Virus record (IMG/VR): IMGVR_UViG_3300031705_000594
Coordinates: 1-48,182 of that record
Reading direction: 5' to 3' (one strand)
DNA length: 48,182 bases
Source: a virus
Both the position numbers and the translations under genes were made by a program. The notes below the pieces were generated by a model, which was not told the DNA's origin, did not search any database, and worked only from the letters and a program-made list of their open reading frames with translations. Shown here in pieces: positions 8,962 through 17,460 of this stretch (positions are counted from its first letter, which is position 1; each line of letters starts with the position of its first letter).

Positions 8962-8991
8962 TTTTCGTCCTTATCGTCTGATTTCATATGT

Positions 8992-9327
8992 TCATTTATT
9001 CCCACAAAAATAGGAACAAACTGTTGGTGGATTATCACTATCAAATCCTTCATCCCATAGATATGTCCAAAATAAATTATGCTTCGTTACATTTTCGACT
9101 CCATGTACTACAGCATTATTCCAATCAGGATCTTCTTCATTAAGTTTATCCAATACGGTATCAGTAAGATCAACATGACTATTGGAAGACTTTTTTAGTT
9201 CAGTAGCATAATAACAACATGGCCAGACCCTGCCCGCTACAGTTATCTCAAATTGGCGCTTCACTTTATCGTCTTTTGTCTCACATGCGACTATACACTC
9301 AATGTTATTTTTATTAGATTCCTTCAT
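8992..9327 (-). CDS. Stand-alone SPASM-like cysteine-rich protein
   Basis: 111 residues with six cysteines in a SPASM-like arrangement: C11 and C15 (ECIVAC), C37-C38 after AGRVWP (the usual G-x-V-x-P-C-C segment) and C104, C108 (TVCSYFC). No radical SAM core of its own. Its ATG overlaps the last 14 bases of the upstream radical SAM core gene and has its own AGGAG site, so the two look like a radical SAM/SPASM enzyme split into two polypeptides. It should bind one auxiliary Fe-S cluster and associate with the 9314-10012 product. Confidence 0.75.
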   Translation of the reverse strand: MKESNKNNIECIVACETKDDKVKRQFEITVAGRVWPCCYYATELKKSSNSHVDLTDTVLDKLNEEDPDWNNAVVHGVENVTKHNLFWTYLWDEGFDSDNPPTVCSYFCGNK

Positions 9328-10012
9328 ACCGTACTCCTAGATTTTGAAATCGCTGCTTTAATTCTTCTATTACGTGATGCTCGTCGCGTTCACGCAAACG
9401 CATTGCATATTCAAGATCTACTATAAAATTCATCTCGATATCAAGTTCACCTGCGTGTAAATATGCTTCTTCTATTTGATGTATATTCCATTCAAATAAT
9501 ATAAACTGCCATCGCGTCTCACCATCATTATCATTAAACGCTCGCATATTGGCATATGCCTTATCAAATACTACACCCTCTCTATATTTCCAATTAGTAT
9601 CATGATCTAATCCATCAATACCAAATATAATACTCAGTCTTCCAGAATATTTTTTAGCAATTGTTGCATACCAATTAGCATTTCTAAGACCTCCATTGGT
9701 ACTTATAATCATAGATACATCTTTATCTTCATCTGCTAACACATATTCCATCATTTCATTAATATGCGGATTCATCATGGGATCACCATATTGTCCACAT
9801 AACTTAACATATCGTACTTTATTAGATACATTATATTCGCTGGAAAAAATCATTTTAAATGTTTCAAGCGACATATGCTCTTGTACTAACCAATCAACAG
9901 GTTCACCAGTATCAGGATTAGTACGTGGACACCGTCTACATCTTGCATTGCAATATGTAGTTATTTCCATTTCCACTTTATGAGCGTCTACATCGTCGTA
10001 CTTATATATCAT
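9314..10012 (-). CDS. Radical SAM core protein lacking its own SPASM domain
   Basis: A 232-residue protein that starts almost directly with the core: C21, C25, C28 (TYCNARCRRC), then LCGQYGDPMMNP in place of the usual GGEP. It ends where a SPASM domain would normally begin. The next gene supplies such a domain separately. The N-terminus (KVEMEITTYCNARC) is more like classical SPASM peptide-modifying enzymes than like the permuted neighbours, so it is a third radical SAM subtype in this operon. The function is unknown; post-translational peptide chemistry is a family-level possibility only. Confidence 0.85.
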   Translation of the reverse strand: MIYKYDDVDAHKVEMEITTYCNARCRRCPRTNPDTGEPVDWLVQEHMSLETFKMIFSSEYNVSNKVRYVKLCGQYGDPMMNPHINEMMEYVLADEDKDVSMIISTNGGLRNANWYATIAKKYSGRLSIIFGIDGLDHDTNWKYREGVVFDKAYANMRAFNDNDGETRWQFILFEWNIHQIEEAYLHAGELDIEMNFIVDLEYAMRLRERDEHHVIEELKQRFQNLGVRYEGI

Positions 10013-11228
10013 TATTGATGTCTATTAAAAAATCAGTAAGTGGCATATCAAGATATTGTTCTATCATCTCACTTAATTTAATCTTAGGATTGTATCTATT
10101 TTCTAAATCACGTGTGTACTTACGCATCTTAGTATATTGTATATAATCTCGTTGATTATTTTCCATATAAGTAGCAAATGTATCCATCTCTGGATGTTCT
10201 TTTTCATGCTTTCGTAATTTATTAATAATAGCCGATCTATAAGGCTCAGGCCATATCGCTGGGCTTAGTATCTTTGGTGTATGTAATATGTTAGCAGTAA
10301 TGAATGTCAATTCAATGTCACTCTGCTTCCAGTATTCATAAAATTCTGGCATCTGAAATATATTATGTGCTTGTATAGTAATACCCAATGCTAAGTCTAT
10401 ATGCTCTATGTCATTCAATACACTCAGATTAGATTCTACTGTACTCCAATCACCACCTTCACGAATGTAATCATAAACATCATTGACACCATCAAGTGAT
10501 ACTTTGATATTAACATGCTTGAATTGACTCCAAATTTCTAGCAAATTATATTTTTTAAATGTTAGATGACTCAGATTAGTAGCATATCGCAATTTGATCG
10601 TAGATCGTAGATGCTCTGGTATCGATTCAAGTAAGTCGTAATGCTCTTGATTAATGATAGGTTCGCCACCAGTGAATTGTAATACTTTAACTGTATCCCA
10701 GAACCCATCCCATTTGCCTATGCTATCAAACAACGTAGTTGGTCGTAGGAGACGTGTTTCGTGATGCTCTGTACCCATATACTTCTCAATGATGTCTAAG
10801 TCCTGTACGCGCTTGTACGAACTATGTGTACTACACATAATACATTTCAAATTACAGAAGTTAGAAACCTTCAACTCTATCCACAATGGTGGATTATCTA
10901 CAGAGTAATCATCATTGAGTTTGATCAAGTCTTTATAATTATCCCAATCATCGTCAAACCATTGCTGTCTATTTGATACAACACCACTTGCTTCATTATG
11001 CCAACATACATCACACTCTGATGGTATCTCATTGCTAGTGAGTGCCCTACGAAGTTCTTTGTAGTTGTCATTATTCCATGTGTCTTCAATAGCAGCACCC
11101 GGCTCATTGAAAATCTTAGTTTGTGCTTCACAGCAAGGTACTATATCGCCGCCCGCTGATCCGTAAGTATGCATGAATGGTATCATACAAAATGATGTTG
11201 TTTTTGCTAGTTCATTAATATCTTTCAT
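10002..11228 (-). CDS. Radical SAM protein with N-terminal SPASM/twitch-like segment
   Basis: 408 residues, same permuted layout as its neighbours: C14 (SFCMIPFMH), C32-C33 (IVPCCEA), C72 and C75 (ECDVC), then core C125, C129, C132 (NFCNLKCIMC) and FTGGEP. It is closest in pattern to the 4501-5721 protein (both have a C-x-x-P-F-M-H opening), which supports duplication. Its ATG overlaps the end of the upstream radical SAM gene by 14 bases, and its own end overlaps the next gene by 11 bases. Confidence 0.88.
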   Translation of the reverse strand: MKDINELAKTTSFCMIPFMHTYGSAGGDIVPCCEAQTKIFNEPGAAIEDTWNNDNYKELRRALTSNEIPSECDVCWHNEASGVVSNRQQWFDDDWDNYKDLIKLNDDYSVDNPPLWIELKVSNFCNLKCIMCSTHSSYKRVQDLDIIEKYMGTEHHETRLLRPTTLFDSIGKWDGFWDTVKVLQFTGGEPIINQEHYDLLESIPEHLRSTIKLRYATNLSHLTFKKYNLLEIWSQFKHVNIKVSLDGVNDVYDYIREGGDWSTVESNLSVLNDIEHIDLALGITIQAHNIFQMPEFYEYWKQSDIELTFITANILHTPKILSPAIWPEPYRSAIINKLRKHEKEHPEMDTFATYMENNQRDYIQYTKMRKYTRDLENRYNPKIKLSEMIEQYLDMPLTDFLIDINNDI

Positions 11229-12348
11229 TTAATAATTTCTTATATCCTTGTATATATTCTTCTGCATCATTATTACGTAAATCAAACAATTCGTGCATTT
11301 GATCTAAATAAATTTCACTATTATCTGGTGCGTTATTTGTTTTACATAATGAAATTAATAATGTATATGCTTTCTTTAATTTCCAGTGACAGTCTTTGTA
11401 TTGCTCTTCTACTATCGCTCTCAAATTATTCTTATATGTATCTGTCTGATGCGCAATACTCAACCAATCAGGCTCATGTATAGTCTGTAACATTACTGGT
11501 ACACCTATCTCAAATCTTGCCCATCTCATTAGATCTATTAACACTGGTGCATTTAATACACCAACTGTGCAAGCGACAAATACTTCTACCTTGTCGTATT
11601 TAGTTCCCAATTCTGTCCATTGCTTCAGTACAGATTCAATAGCAGGGAATTTGGATGGGTGACGTAATATATCGTTTAATTCGCCAACTGCATCTATACT
11701 ATTCGTAATTCGCAAGTTATTGAATTCTAATAGATAATCTAAGTTCATCTTCGCTGGCCAGTATGTGCAATTCGTAAATATCTCAATATCGATCTGAGGT
11801 GCAATACCACTATCTACCAATCGTTTAATGAATCGTAAAAACTGCTTATGCATGAACGGCTCACCACCTGTCACTTTCATATATTTCAAATGAGATAGTT
11901 GATCCATGGATAGTGCATCTAAATCATATTCTCTATTCTTTGCAAAATGTTCTAATACTTCAACCATCACTAAATCAATCGCTAGTGCGTCTTTATCCCA
12001 TGTATGACTATACTCAGGTCCGCAACCAACACATGCAAGATTACATAGATTGCCCACTGTAATCTCTAGATATTCTAATTGGATTGAATCTGTGAAATCA
12101 TCAAAGAATTCGTCTGCTTCTGTTCGCATACTAGTAAGACCAGTATCTTCATCGGCTTTGCATTTCCAGCAACCCTCATGCCATTCGTTCCTTAACATCG
12201 TCTCGCGAATATCTTTAAACACATACTTGTTATCATCATCAGATAAGTAACGATCATGAAATTTACAACATGGTGTAGCGGGAGTACCGTTTGCAAGCAT
12301 TGCTGCTTTGAACGGATATGCACAAGCGTTACTCGGCAAATTTGCCAT
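11215..12348 (-). CDS. Radical SAM protein with N-terminal SPASM/twitch-like segment
   Basis: 377 residues: C9 (ACAYPFKA), C27-C28 (TPCCKFH), C60 and C63 (GCWKC), then core C102, C106, C109 (NLCNLACVGC) and VTGGEPFMH. The C-terminal third is helical and without cysteines. AGAGG precedes the ATG, which lies within the last codons of the aminotransferase-like gene. Part of the same paralogous set as 4501, 5726, 10002 and 13747. Confidence 0.88.
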   Translation of the reverse strand: MANLPSNACAYPFKAAMLANGTPATPCCKFHDRYLSDDDNKYVFKDIRETMLRNEWHEGCWKCKADEDTGLTSMRTEADEFFDDFTDSIQLEYLEITVGNLCNLACVGCGPEYSHTWDKDALAIDLVMVEVLEHFAKNREYDLDALSMDQLSHLKYMKVTGGEPFMHKQFLRFIKRLVDSGIAPQIDIEIFTNCTYWPAKMNLDYLLEFNNLRITNSIDAVGELNDILRHPSKFPAIESVLKQWTELGTKYDKVEVFVACTVGVLNAPVLIDLMRWARFEIGVPVMLQTIHEPDWLSIAHQTDTYKNNLRAIVEEQYKDCHWKLKKAYTLLISLCKTNNAPDNSEIYLDQMHELFDLRNNDAEEYIQGYKKLLNERY

Positions 12349-13246
12349 TATTTTTATACCTCTTTAGTGCTTTCGCTAAGTTGATGCGATTGTATGCGCG
12401 ATCACGATGGAACATATCCCATTCTGGTGTATCAGGTGCTTGGGCAATATGTATCGTATTAGTCTCTTGCAATCCATAATGTTCACATACAATTTTATGT
12501 GCTTCTCTATATTTGTTAGGCATAGTATCTGGGCTGAACTTTTTCATTAACGCATTAGACAATGCTACATTCAAATGAATACCGTGATTCCATTCTGTCT
12601 GCACTCGCATACCACAACGCTCTTCATCTAAACGACTGAACACAATACCAGCACGCCAGTTACCACCACTTAATCCTTTACCAGTGCTGAATGCAACCAT
12701 CTTAATACAATCATGTGACAAATCAACATCAATATCAAAACAAGTTCCAAACCATGCACAATCTACCAGAATAGGAATATTCTTTGCTGTACACTCTTCA
12801 ATCAACCAATCCCATCGCTCGTGCTTGCGTCCGTTACCACTGAATGGAATACTAACGATAACCGCATCACCTACGGATAACCCAGTATCGTCAATGCTAT
12901 CTGACCAATTCATTTCTGGTCCCAACCATACATCACGGTTATACGGATATTCACCACGGAACACCTTTAAGTTCTGTCCAGTAGCGATGCACCAATACTG
13001 CCACCATTCTAATGCTTGTGTAGTACCTAAACTAACATAACGATCAGGATATGTATCTAACCCAGTAAAGTTATTTAATTTGCTGCTTTGTATCCATTTG
13101 GGATATAATTCTAAGAATTCTGCTGGTGCTGTACCCACTTCTGCCAAATTCATATTTGGCAATACTTCATCTTGTATATAGTCAATAAATGGTTGATTCC
13201 AAATACTGTTGCCTGTCTTACCGAAATCTGGGTTGTTACTCATCAT
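12329..13246 (-). CDS. PLP-dependent fold type I (aminotransferase-like) protein
   Basis: 305 residues. Fold type I features are visible: GTTQAL (residues 74-79) where the PLP-phosphate-binding small-residue turn should be, VDCAWFG with D162 as the likely pyridine-nitrogen aspartate, and FSTGKGLSGG with K190 as the likely Schiff-base lysine, followed by WRAGIVF. It is shorter than typical class I/II or DegT aminotransferases (about 370-400 residues), with the C-terminal small domain reduced. It may transaminate or decarboxylate a pathway intermediate. The ATGATG start overlaps the TGA of the upstream gene and has AAGGA. Confidence 0.77.
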   Translation of the reverse strand: MMSNNPDFGKTGNSIWNQPFIDYIQDEVLPNMNLAEVGTAPAEFLELYPKWIQSSKLNNFTGLDTYPDRYVSLGTTQALEWWQYWCIATGQNLKVFRGEYPYNRDVWLGPEMNWSDSIDDTGLSVGDAVIVSIPFSGNGRKHERWDWLIEECTAKNIPILVDCAWFGTCFDIDVDLSHDCIKMVAFSTGKGLSGGNWRAGIVFSRLDEERCGMRVQTEWNHGIHLNVALSNALMKKFSPDTMPNKYREAHKIVCEHYGLQETNTIHIAQAPDTPEWDMFHRDRAYNRINLAKALKRYKNNGKFAE

Positions 13247-13506
13247 GTATTCCTTGTTAGTCCTAGTGCTATTGCATTATCAAATGTAATAGGATGTGCG
13301 CTTACAACGAGCATAAAGAAATCTCTCGCTTCATCGTAATCATTAAATATAGATTCAAATACTATTTCACTTGTTGTACCACTAAGTGTAACACTATATT
13401 TGTCTGTAATTGTTTCATCCGAATATGTGAGTATAACTAAATCGTTATTAGCACCCATATTGTCTTTGAAGTCTTCTGTCGTTTTTATATATTGTCGTTT
13501 TATCAT
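13243..13506 (-). CDS. Unknown small protein (87 aa)
   Basis: 87 residues, predicted soluble, mixed alpha/beta, no cysteines and no motif recognised. Its ATG overlaps the stop of the preceding gene (TAATG) and its TGA overlaps the next start (ATGA), so it is translationally coupled on both sides. It could be an accessory or a substrate protein for the surrounding enzymes; nothing in the sequence decides this. Confidence 0.65.
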   Translation of the reverse strand: MIKRQYIKTTEDFKDNMGANNDLVILTYSDETITDKYSVTLSGTTSEIVFESIFNDYDEARDFFMLVVSAHPITFDNAIALGLTRNT

Positions 13507-13757
13507 TATAAATATGCCATCTTTAATAAAAATATTTCTTCATCTGGTAGGTCAACTAGAGTAACCCATTCATTGAATGTATAATTAATTCCATCAATCC
13601 ACCATGCAGCGTGACCATCAGGCCATATAACCGCAGGTCCAATCTCATTATGCCATATACACTCATCGTCGTATATGTAGCCGCAATATTCTCTATGATG
13701 TACGATCACGATACCATCGTTTGTTACTACAAATGTGCAAGTTGCACTATCTGACAT
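13506..13757 (-). CDS. Small protein with H-N-E-x-G-P-A / DG...WW repeat-like motif
   Basis: 83 residues. The centre reads WHNEIGPAVIWPDG followed by AAWWIDG, a motif that recurs in many small phage proteins and resembles a single MORN/YwqK-like beta-hairpin unit. No catalytic residues are evident. Its start overlaps the end of the radical SAM gene by 11 bases and its stop overlaps the next ATG (TAATG). Function unknown. Confidence 0.65.
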   Translation of the reverse strand: MSDSATCTFVVTNDGIVIVHHREYCGYIYDDECIWHNEIGPAVIWPDGHAAWWIDGINYTFNEWVTLVDLPDEEIFLLKMAYL

Positions 13758-14997
13758 AACTCTCGATTTCTGGTATATACTGCAATGTTTCTGTTTTTCG
13801 TAATCTATCTAAATCGTCAGTGTACCTTAGAAACCAATTCCATTGCTTATCAGATTCTTGATCATCTTCGTTTGATAACATTAACCCATTACGAATGGAT
13901 TCAATACCTGTCTGATATCCACCTTCATCTGAGTTTGCACTAGTAAGTGGCCACATTTCTAAATTAGGGATATGCTTTATTTTATCATACGCCAATGCTT
14001 TCAACTCTTCTGGCATATTTCCTATATTCAAATAGCCAGGATGAACTACCACGTTACTCATCGAAATACTTGCACGATGCGCATGATGGGTAGCAAACCA
14101 TTCCCAGACTTTATCTAAATTAAATATATTGGTAATCATTACCGTAACAGCAAACACTACCTCTACATTTGGGATATCGTAGAATTTTTCTATGTTCTCG
14201 TTCAATTGATCCCATGTGTAACTAGGACCGCCACGAATAATACTATATAATTCATCAGTTGCTTCTACACTAATTAATAATTCTACATGCTTAAAGTGAC
14301 TGAATAATTCTCTAAATTCTTCTTTGAATACGGTTGCATTTGTACTGATGTCTAATGATACGCTACTTGCAATACCATTGTCTACAAACCATTGCAATAC
14401 TGATAAACAGATTTCATCATACAACGGCTCACCACCACGCAGTGCCACCCATTGCAGATTGCGAAAATACTCTGGATTCTTAAATAGATTATCCATGAAG
14501 TCTATACTTGCACCATGATAACCTATTGGCTGTTTACTCCAATATTCTGGCTTTTCTCTATTAAGAGATTTACCATCTTTAGTCCAGCCTGTACTTACGA
14601 ACGGATCACAATGAATACATGCTAGATTACATTTATTACTAAGAGTAAAATCAAGATACCTAATATCAGGAACAGAATCTACTGTAAGATCTTTACTCGC
14701 AACCTTTGTTTCATGATCAATTCTATCCCAGAAATATAAACGACGACTGCGCCCAACTTTCTCTTTCTTCACGCAACCCTGACATGATTCTGGAATCTCA
14801 CGCTTACGATGTGATTCTCTCAATTCAGTGTATGCATCTCCCTCTAGTATTTCACGCAATGATTGCTTACCAATATTACCTAATTTACCTTTATAGATAA
14901 TGTCTGGGATGACGTTACCACCCCATTTAACAGTTAATGCGTGCCAAGGTGCTAAACAGGTAGGTAGATCTTTTCTATTTACGAATGTGTTTTTCAT
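13747..14997 (-). CDS. Radical SAM protein, N-terminal segment missing the CC pair
   Basis: 416 residues. Core cysteines C123, C127, C130 (NKCNLACIHC) and LRGGEPLYDE are intact. The N-terminal segment keeps C14 (PTCLAPWHA) and C72, C75 (SCQGC), but where the paralogues have V-x-P-C-C this protein reads NVIPDIIYKG, so the paired cysteines are lost and the auxiliary cluster should be absent or differently ligated. It directly abuts the kinase-like gene (stop and start adjacent). It may be a specialised or partly degenerate paralogue. Confidence 0.87.
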   Translation of the reverse strand: MKNTFVNRKDLPTCLAPWHALTVKWGGNVIPDIIYKGKLGNIGKQSLREILEGDAYTELRESHRKREIPESCQGCVKKEKVGRSRRLYFWDRIDHETKVASKDLTVDSVPDIRYLDFTLSNKCNLACIHCDPFVSTGWTKDGKSLNREKPEYWSKQPIGYHGASIDFMDNLFKNPEYFRNLQWVALRGGEPLYDEICLSVLQWFVDNGIASSVSLDISTNATVFKEEFRELFSHFKHVELLISVEATDELYSIIRGGPSYTWDQLNENIEKFYDIPNVEVVFAVTVMITNIFNLDKVWEWFATHHAHRASISMSNVVVHPGYLNIGNMPEELKALAYDKIKHIPNLEMWPLTSANSDEGGYQTGIESIRNGLMLSNEDDQESDKQWNWFLRYTDDLDRLRKTETLQYIPEIESYVR

Positions 14998-15759
14998 TTA
15001 ATTTATAGAACCTATGTTACGCCTGTTTATTTCCTTTAATTTTTCATAAGATATACGTGCTGCTGTTTCTATGTTAATCTCACAATCATCTAATACAGTA
15101 TTATACGTTAATTTTTTATAAACGTCATATGTACTATTATAATACTCAAACAGCAAATTATAGTCAGCGCCAATCTTTGCGGCTTCATACAAAGTTTCTA
15201 CAGCATCTATTACTAGGCATTCACCTATGTATTGTGAATCGTGAATTTGACCAAGAATGCAATCATCCCAATCAATAATAATCCAATCACCAATATCAAA
15301 CTGCAATATATTACTACGTCCGCCGTCAACATTACAATAAGGAAATATCTTCAGATTTGTTTCTATATATTTTGGAAATACGTGTTTATTATACATATCC
15401 ATATCGTTGTATATTGAGGATAATGGGTTAGAGTCATTCTCCAACCAAGATAAATTTTTGTCTAATTCAAACCCGTAAGGAACTCTTGTCATTTTATACT
15501 TAATAAAAGAATTTGAGTTTGACTCATTACCATTCCAAGAATAATCTAGTCTTTCAATAATTTCCCAATCATCATGTATTAGTTTTTTAGGGTGTAATGA
15601 ATTTATTAGATCAATTTGTCCTTGAATACATTCTTCATCAATAGCTGGTATTATTTTTACAATAAAATTACCATCGTCATATGCCCACCTTGGCATATGA
15701 CATGATCTCTCATTAGGATCACCGGGTTCGAACTTATCTGGCATTAATTTCTTATACAT
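14998..15759 (-). CDS. Kinase/phosphotransferase-like protein (APH-type fold) with altered catalytic loop
   Basis: 253 residues. The C-terminal half has NVDGGRSNIL (N143, D145, N150) followed by WIIIDWDDC (D163), which lines up with the H-x-D-x4-N catalytic loop and the metal-binding D-W-[ED] of aminoglycoside/choline-kinase-like phosphotransferases, with His replaced by Asn. An early FIVKII could supply the nucleotide-binding lysine (K35). It probably phosphorylates a small molecule, or is a pseudokinase. The family call rests on these two motifs and their order. Confidence 0.55.
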   Translation of the reverse strand: MYKKLMPDKFEPGDPNERSCHMPRWAYDDGNFIVKIIPAIDEECIQGQIDLINSLHPKKLIHDDWEIIERLDYSWNGNESNSNSFIKYKMTRVPYGFELDKNLSWLENDSNPLSSIYNDMDMYNKHVFPKYIETNLKIFPYCNVDGGRSNILQFDIGDWIIIDWDDCILGQIHDSQYIGECLVIDAVETLYEAAKIGADYNLLFEYYNSTYDVYKKLTYNTVLDDCEINIETAARISYEKLKEINRRNIGSIN

Positions 15760-15761
15760 TA

Positions 15762-15992
15762 TTAAAACAGTTCTCTTAATAATTTCTCTTCTGCTTTCTT
15801 CTTTGTACGACGATTTACGTCTGCTGCTGCAATTTCTCGCTGCATGTAATCTTCAAACATATTTTTCAGTTCATTCTCTTCTAAATTCACAATCTGTGAT
15901 TTAATTGAAGATAACACTTTTGTTACACTCATATCTGTACTTTTATTAATCTCATCTTGGATGATATTTGTTACTACGTCTGCATTAATCAT
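15762..15992 (-). CDS. Unknown 76-aa protein, first gene of the radical SAM operon
   Basis: 76 residues, largely helical and charged, with a basic stretch RRTKKKAEEK near the end; no domain recognised. A GGGGAT ribosome site precedes the ATG. It is the first gene after the consensus promoter at 16044-16073, so it is expected to be the most promoter-proximal product. By position it could be a substrate, scaffold or regulator of the pathway, but its sequence has no leader-peptide or core-peptide hallmark. Confidence 0.7.
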   Translation of the reverse strand: MINADVVTNIIQDEINKSTDMSVTKVLSSIKSQIVNLEENELKNMFEDYMQREIAAADVNRRTKKKAEEKLLRELF

Positions 15993-16043
15993 GGTAATCC
16001 CCTATAAGTTTTATATATATGTATGTATTATAACATTGATACT

Positions 16044-16073
16044 ATTATATACTATGTTTATATGTTCTGTCAA
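16044..16073 (-). promoter_or_regulatory. Consensus sigma70-type promoter of the radical SAM operon
   Basis: On the minus strand TTGACA, 18 bases, then TATAAT. It is the only recognisable promoter for the leftward run of genes from 15992 to 508, apart from the late-like motif before the nuclease. Confidence 0.8.
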
Positions 16074-16078
16074 GGTAT

Positions 16079-17080
16079 TTATTTACGAATTATTACTTCA
16101 AATGGCGTGATACCATCTCTCCAGGTCCCAGCAAAATCTTTTATAATTACATCACAATTATTAGATTCCATAAATTTAGTTACACCATCTAGATCTGCTA
16201 CTACTTCGGATAGTGTAATTAAATAACAAGGATCTGCATTCTTATCTGCTGCTAAGAACATCATATGTTCTATACCATTGTATCGCCAGTTATATCCTAT
16301 ACGGGTATCTTCATGCTGCACAAATCCATCATGTCGTATAGAATCCCATAAGTAGAATCTGATATCTGCTACATCTGCTGACATAATATCATTCATTGTA
16401 GTACCTACTACATTCATATTATCATCTACAACTACTGCACACCCATCAAATACTGTAGTGCCAGACTGTGTCAATATCTTAAACTGATCTGCACATACGT
16501 CAACCGTATGGATGAACTCGCCAGATACACTCCTAAATTCTACCACTTCGCCACGAACAATAATATTCAATCGCACACCGTCCATCATCTGTTGTACCAC
16601 GCAAGGAAACGAGATGTTTTTCATATTCTCTTCCGTGTATTCACTAGCACATTGCACTGGATAACCTTTTATTAAATTATTCCATACAGTGTTGATAGTA
16701 TCTGCATCAAGTCCCCAATCGCATTCGTTTTTCATGATTGCGACAAATATTGGCACTTCTTGATCGTTCATATGTGTCACTGCTAGATTACATGCGAATT
16801 TTGCTTCTGATGTTGTGTATTTGTTATTTAAAATTTCTTCAAATAAATGCATGAATCTTGGGATTCCCATGCCATGCATTTTGCCAGCGTTCAGTGGTGT
16901 CCAATCTTTCATATCAAATTGAAGCATTGGATCATATGCAAAGGTAACTAACATTTTGATCAATGAGTTTTCTTCATATTTTTCTAATATTAATAATTTT
17001 TCTTCTTGAGTTGTCGCTAATGTCAATGCATCTGCGACTCTACGTATTGTTGCTATTCTATTCATAACAGTATTTAGCAT
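16079..17080 (-). CDS. ATP-dependent DNA ligase-like protein lacking the nucleotidyl lysine
   Basis: 333 residues. The N-terminal 150 residues and the order of core motifs match phage ATP-dependent DNA ligases (LIKMLVTFAYDP, then INTVWNNLI, then motif I, DG, VWD and motif V). In motif I (K-x-D-G-x-R) the sequence is M165-M-D-G-V-R, so the AMP-accepting lysine is a methionine (ATG instead of AAG). The later DGE motif reads FDGCAVVV (C214 for Glu). Motif V is CDVIIKDF (K314), but only 19 residues follow, so the C-terminal OB domain is absent. It is likely a catalytically inactive relative, or a protein with a new role. Start may be 17080 or 17065. Confidence 0.75.
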   Translation of the reverse strand: MLNTVMNRIATIRRVADALTLATTQEEKLLILEKYEENSLIKMLVTFAYDPMLQFDMKDWTPLNAGKMHGMGIPRFMHLFEEILNNKYTTSEAKFACNLAVTHMNDQEVPIFVAIMKNECDWGLDADTINTVWNNLIKGYPVQCASEYTEENMKNISFPCVVQQMMDGVRLNIIVRGEVVEFRSVSGEFIHTVDVCADQFKILTQSGTTVFDGCAVVVDDNMNVVGTTMNDIMSADVADIRFYLWDSIRHDGFVQHEDTRIGYNWRYNGIEHMMFLAADKNADPCYLITLSEVVADLDGVTKFMESNNCDVIIKDFAGTWRDGITPFEVIIRK

Positions 17081-17082
17081 GA

Positions 17083-17090
17083 ATAAATAC
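17083..17090 (+). promoter_or_regulatory. T4-late-like promoter motif (ATAAATAC)
   Basis: Plus-strand ATAAATAC 28 bases before the TTG start of the small GIY-YIG-type gene, the same motif and distance as at the virion genes. Confidence 0.4.
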
Positions 17091-17117
17091 CTATATAATT
17101 ATAGGAGATAAACTATA

Positions 17118-17396
17118 TTGAAATATTATATTTTGATTGACCCACACAAACCAGACTACTGTAAATTGGGTATCACGAAAGATCCAGAACAACGCATAAA
17201 GGCATACCGAACGGCTGCGCCAGATTGTTACTTCAAGAAAATATATGACATCCCCGACATTATACATGAGCGTACAATACTAAAACTATTGAAAGAATCA
17301 TTCAAAGTTAATAGAGAGTATGTACATTGTAACCCTATCATCGTACAGAATATAATAGAAGGTTATTTTACCGATGTTGATATAGCATACACTTAA
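17118..17396 (+). CDS. Small GIY-YIG/T5orf172-like protein
   Basis: 92 residues from a TTG start with AGGAG ten bases upstream. The N-terminus YYILIDPH...YCKLGITKDPEQRIKAYRT matches the opening of the T5orf172/MUG113 branch of the GIY-YIG superfamily (Y-I-L ... K-L-G-x-T, then R). A glutamate-containing later segment (HERTILKLLKE) follows. It is short and lacks any DNA-binding tail. It may be a small nuclease or a degenerate domain. It is transcribed rightward, convergent with two small leftward genes, with a hairpin between them. Confidence 0.65.
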   Translation: MKYYILIDPHKPDYCKLGITKDPEQRIKAYRTAAPDCYFKKIYDIPDIIHERTILKLLKESFKVNREYVHCNPIIVQNIIEGYFTDVDIAYT

Positions 17397-17460
17397 TTTA
17401 AAGACGAGAGAATGCACTTAGTAGTTAATCTGATTGATGACAAAAAATAGACAATAAAAA

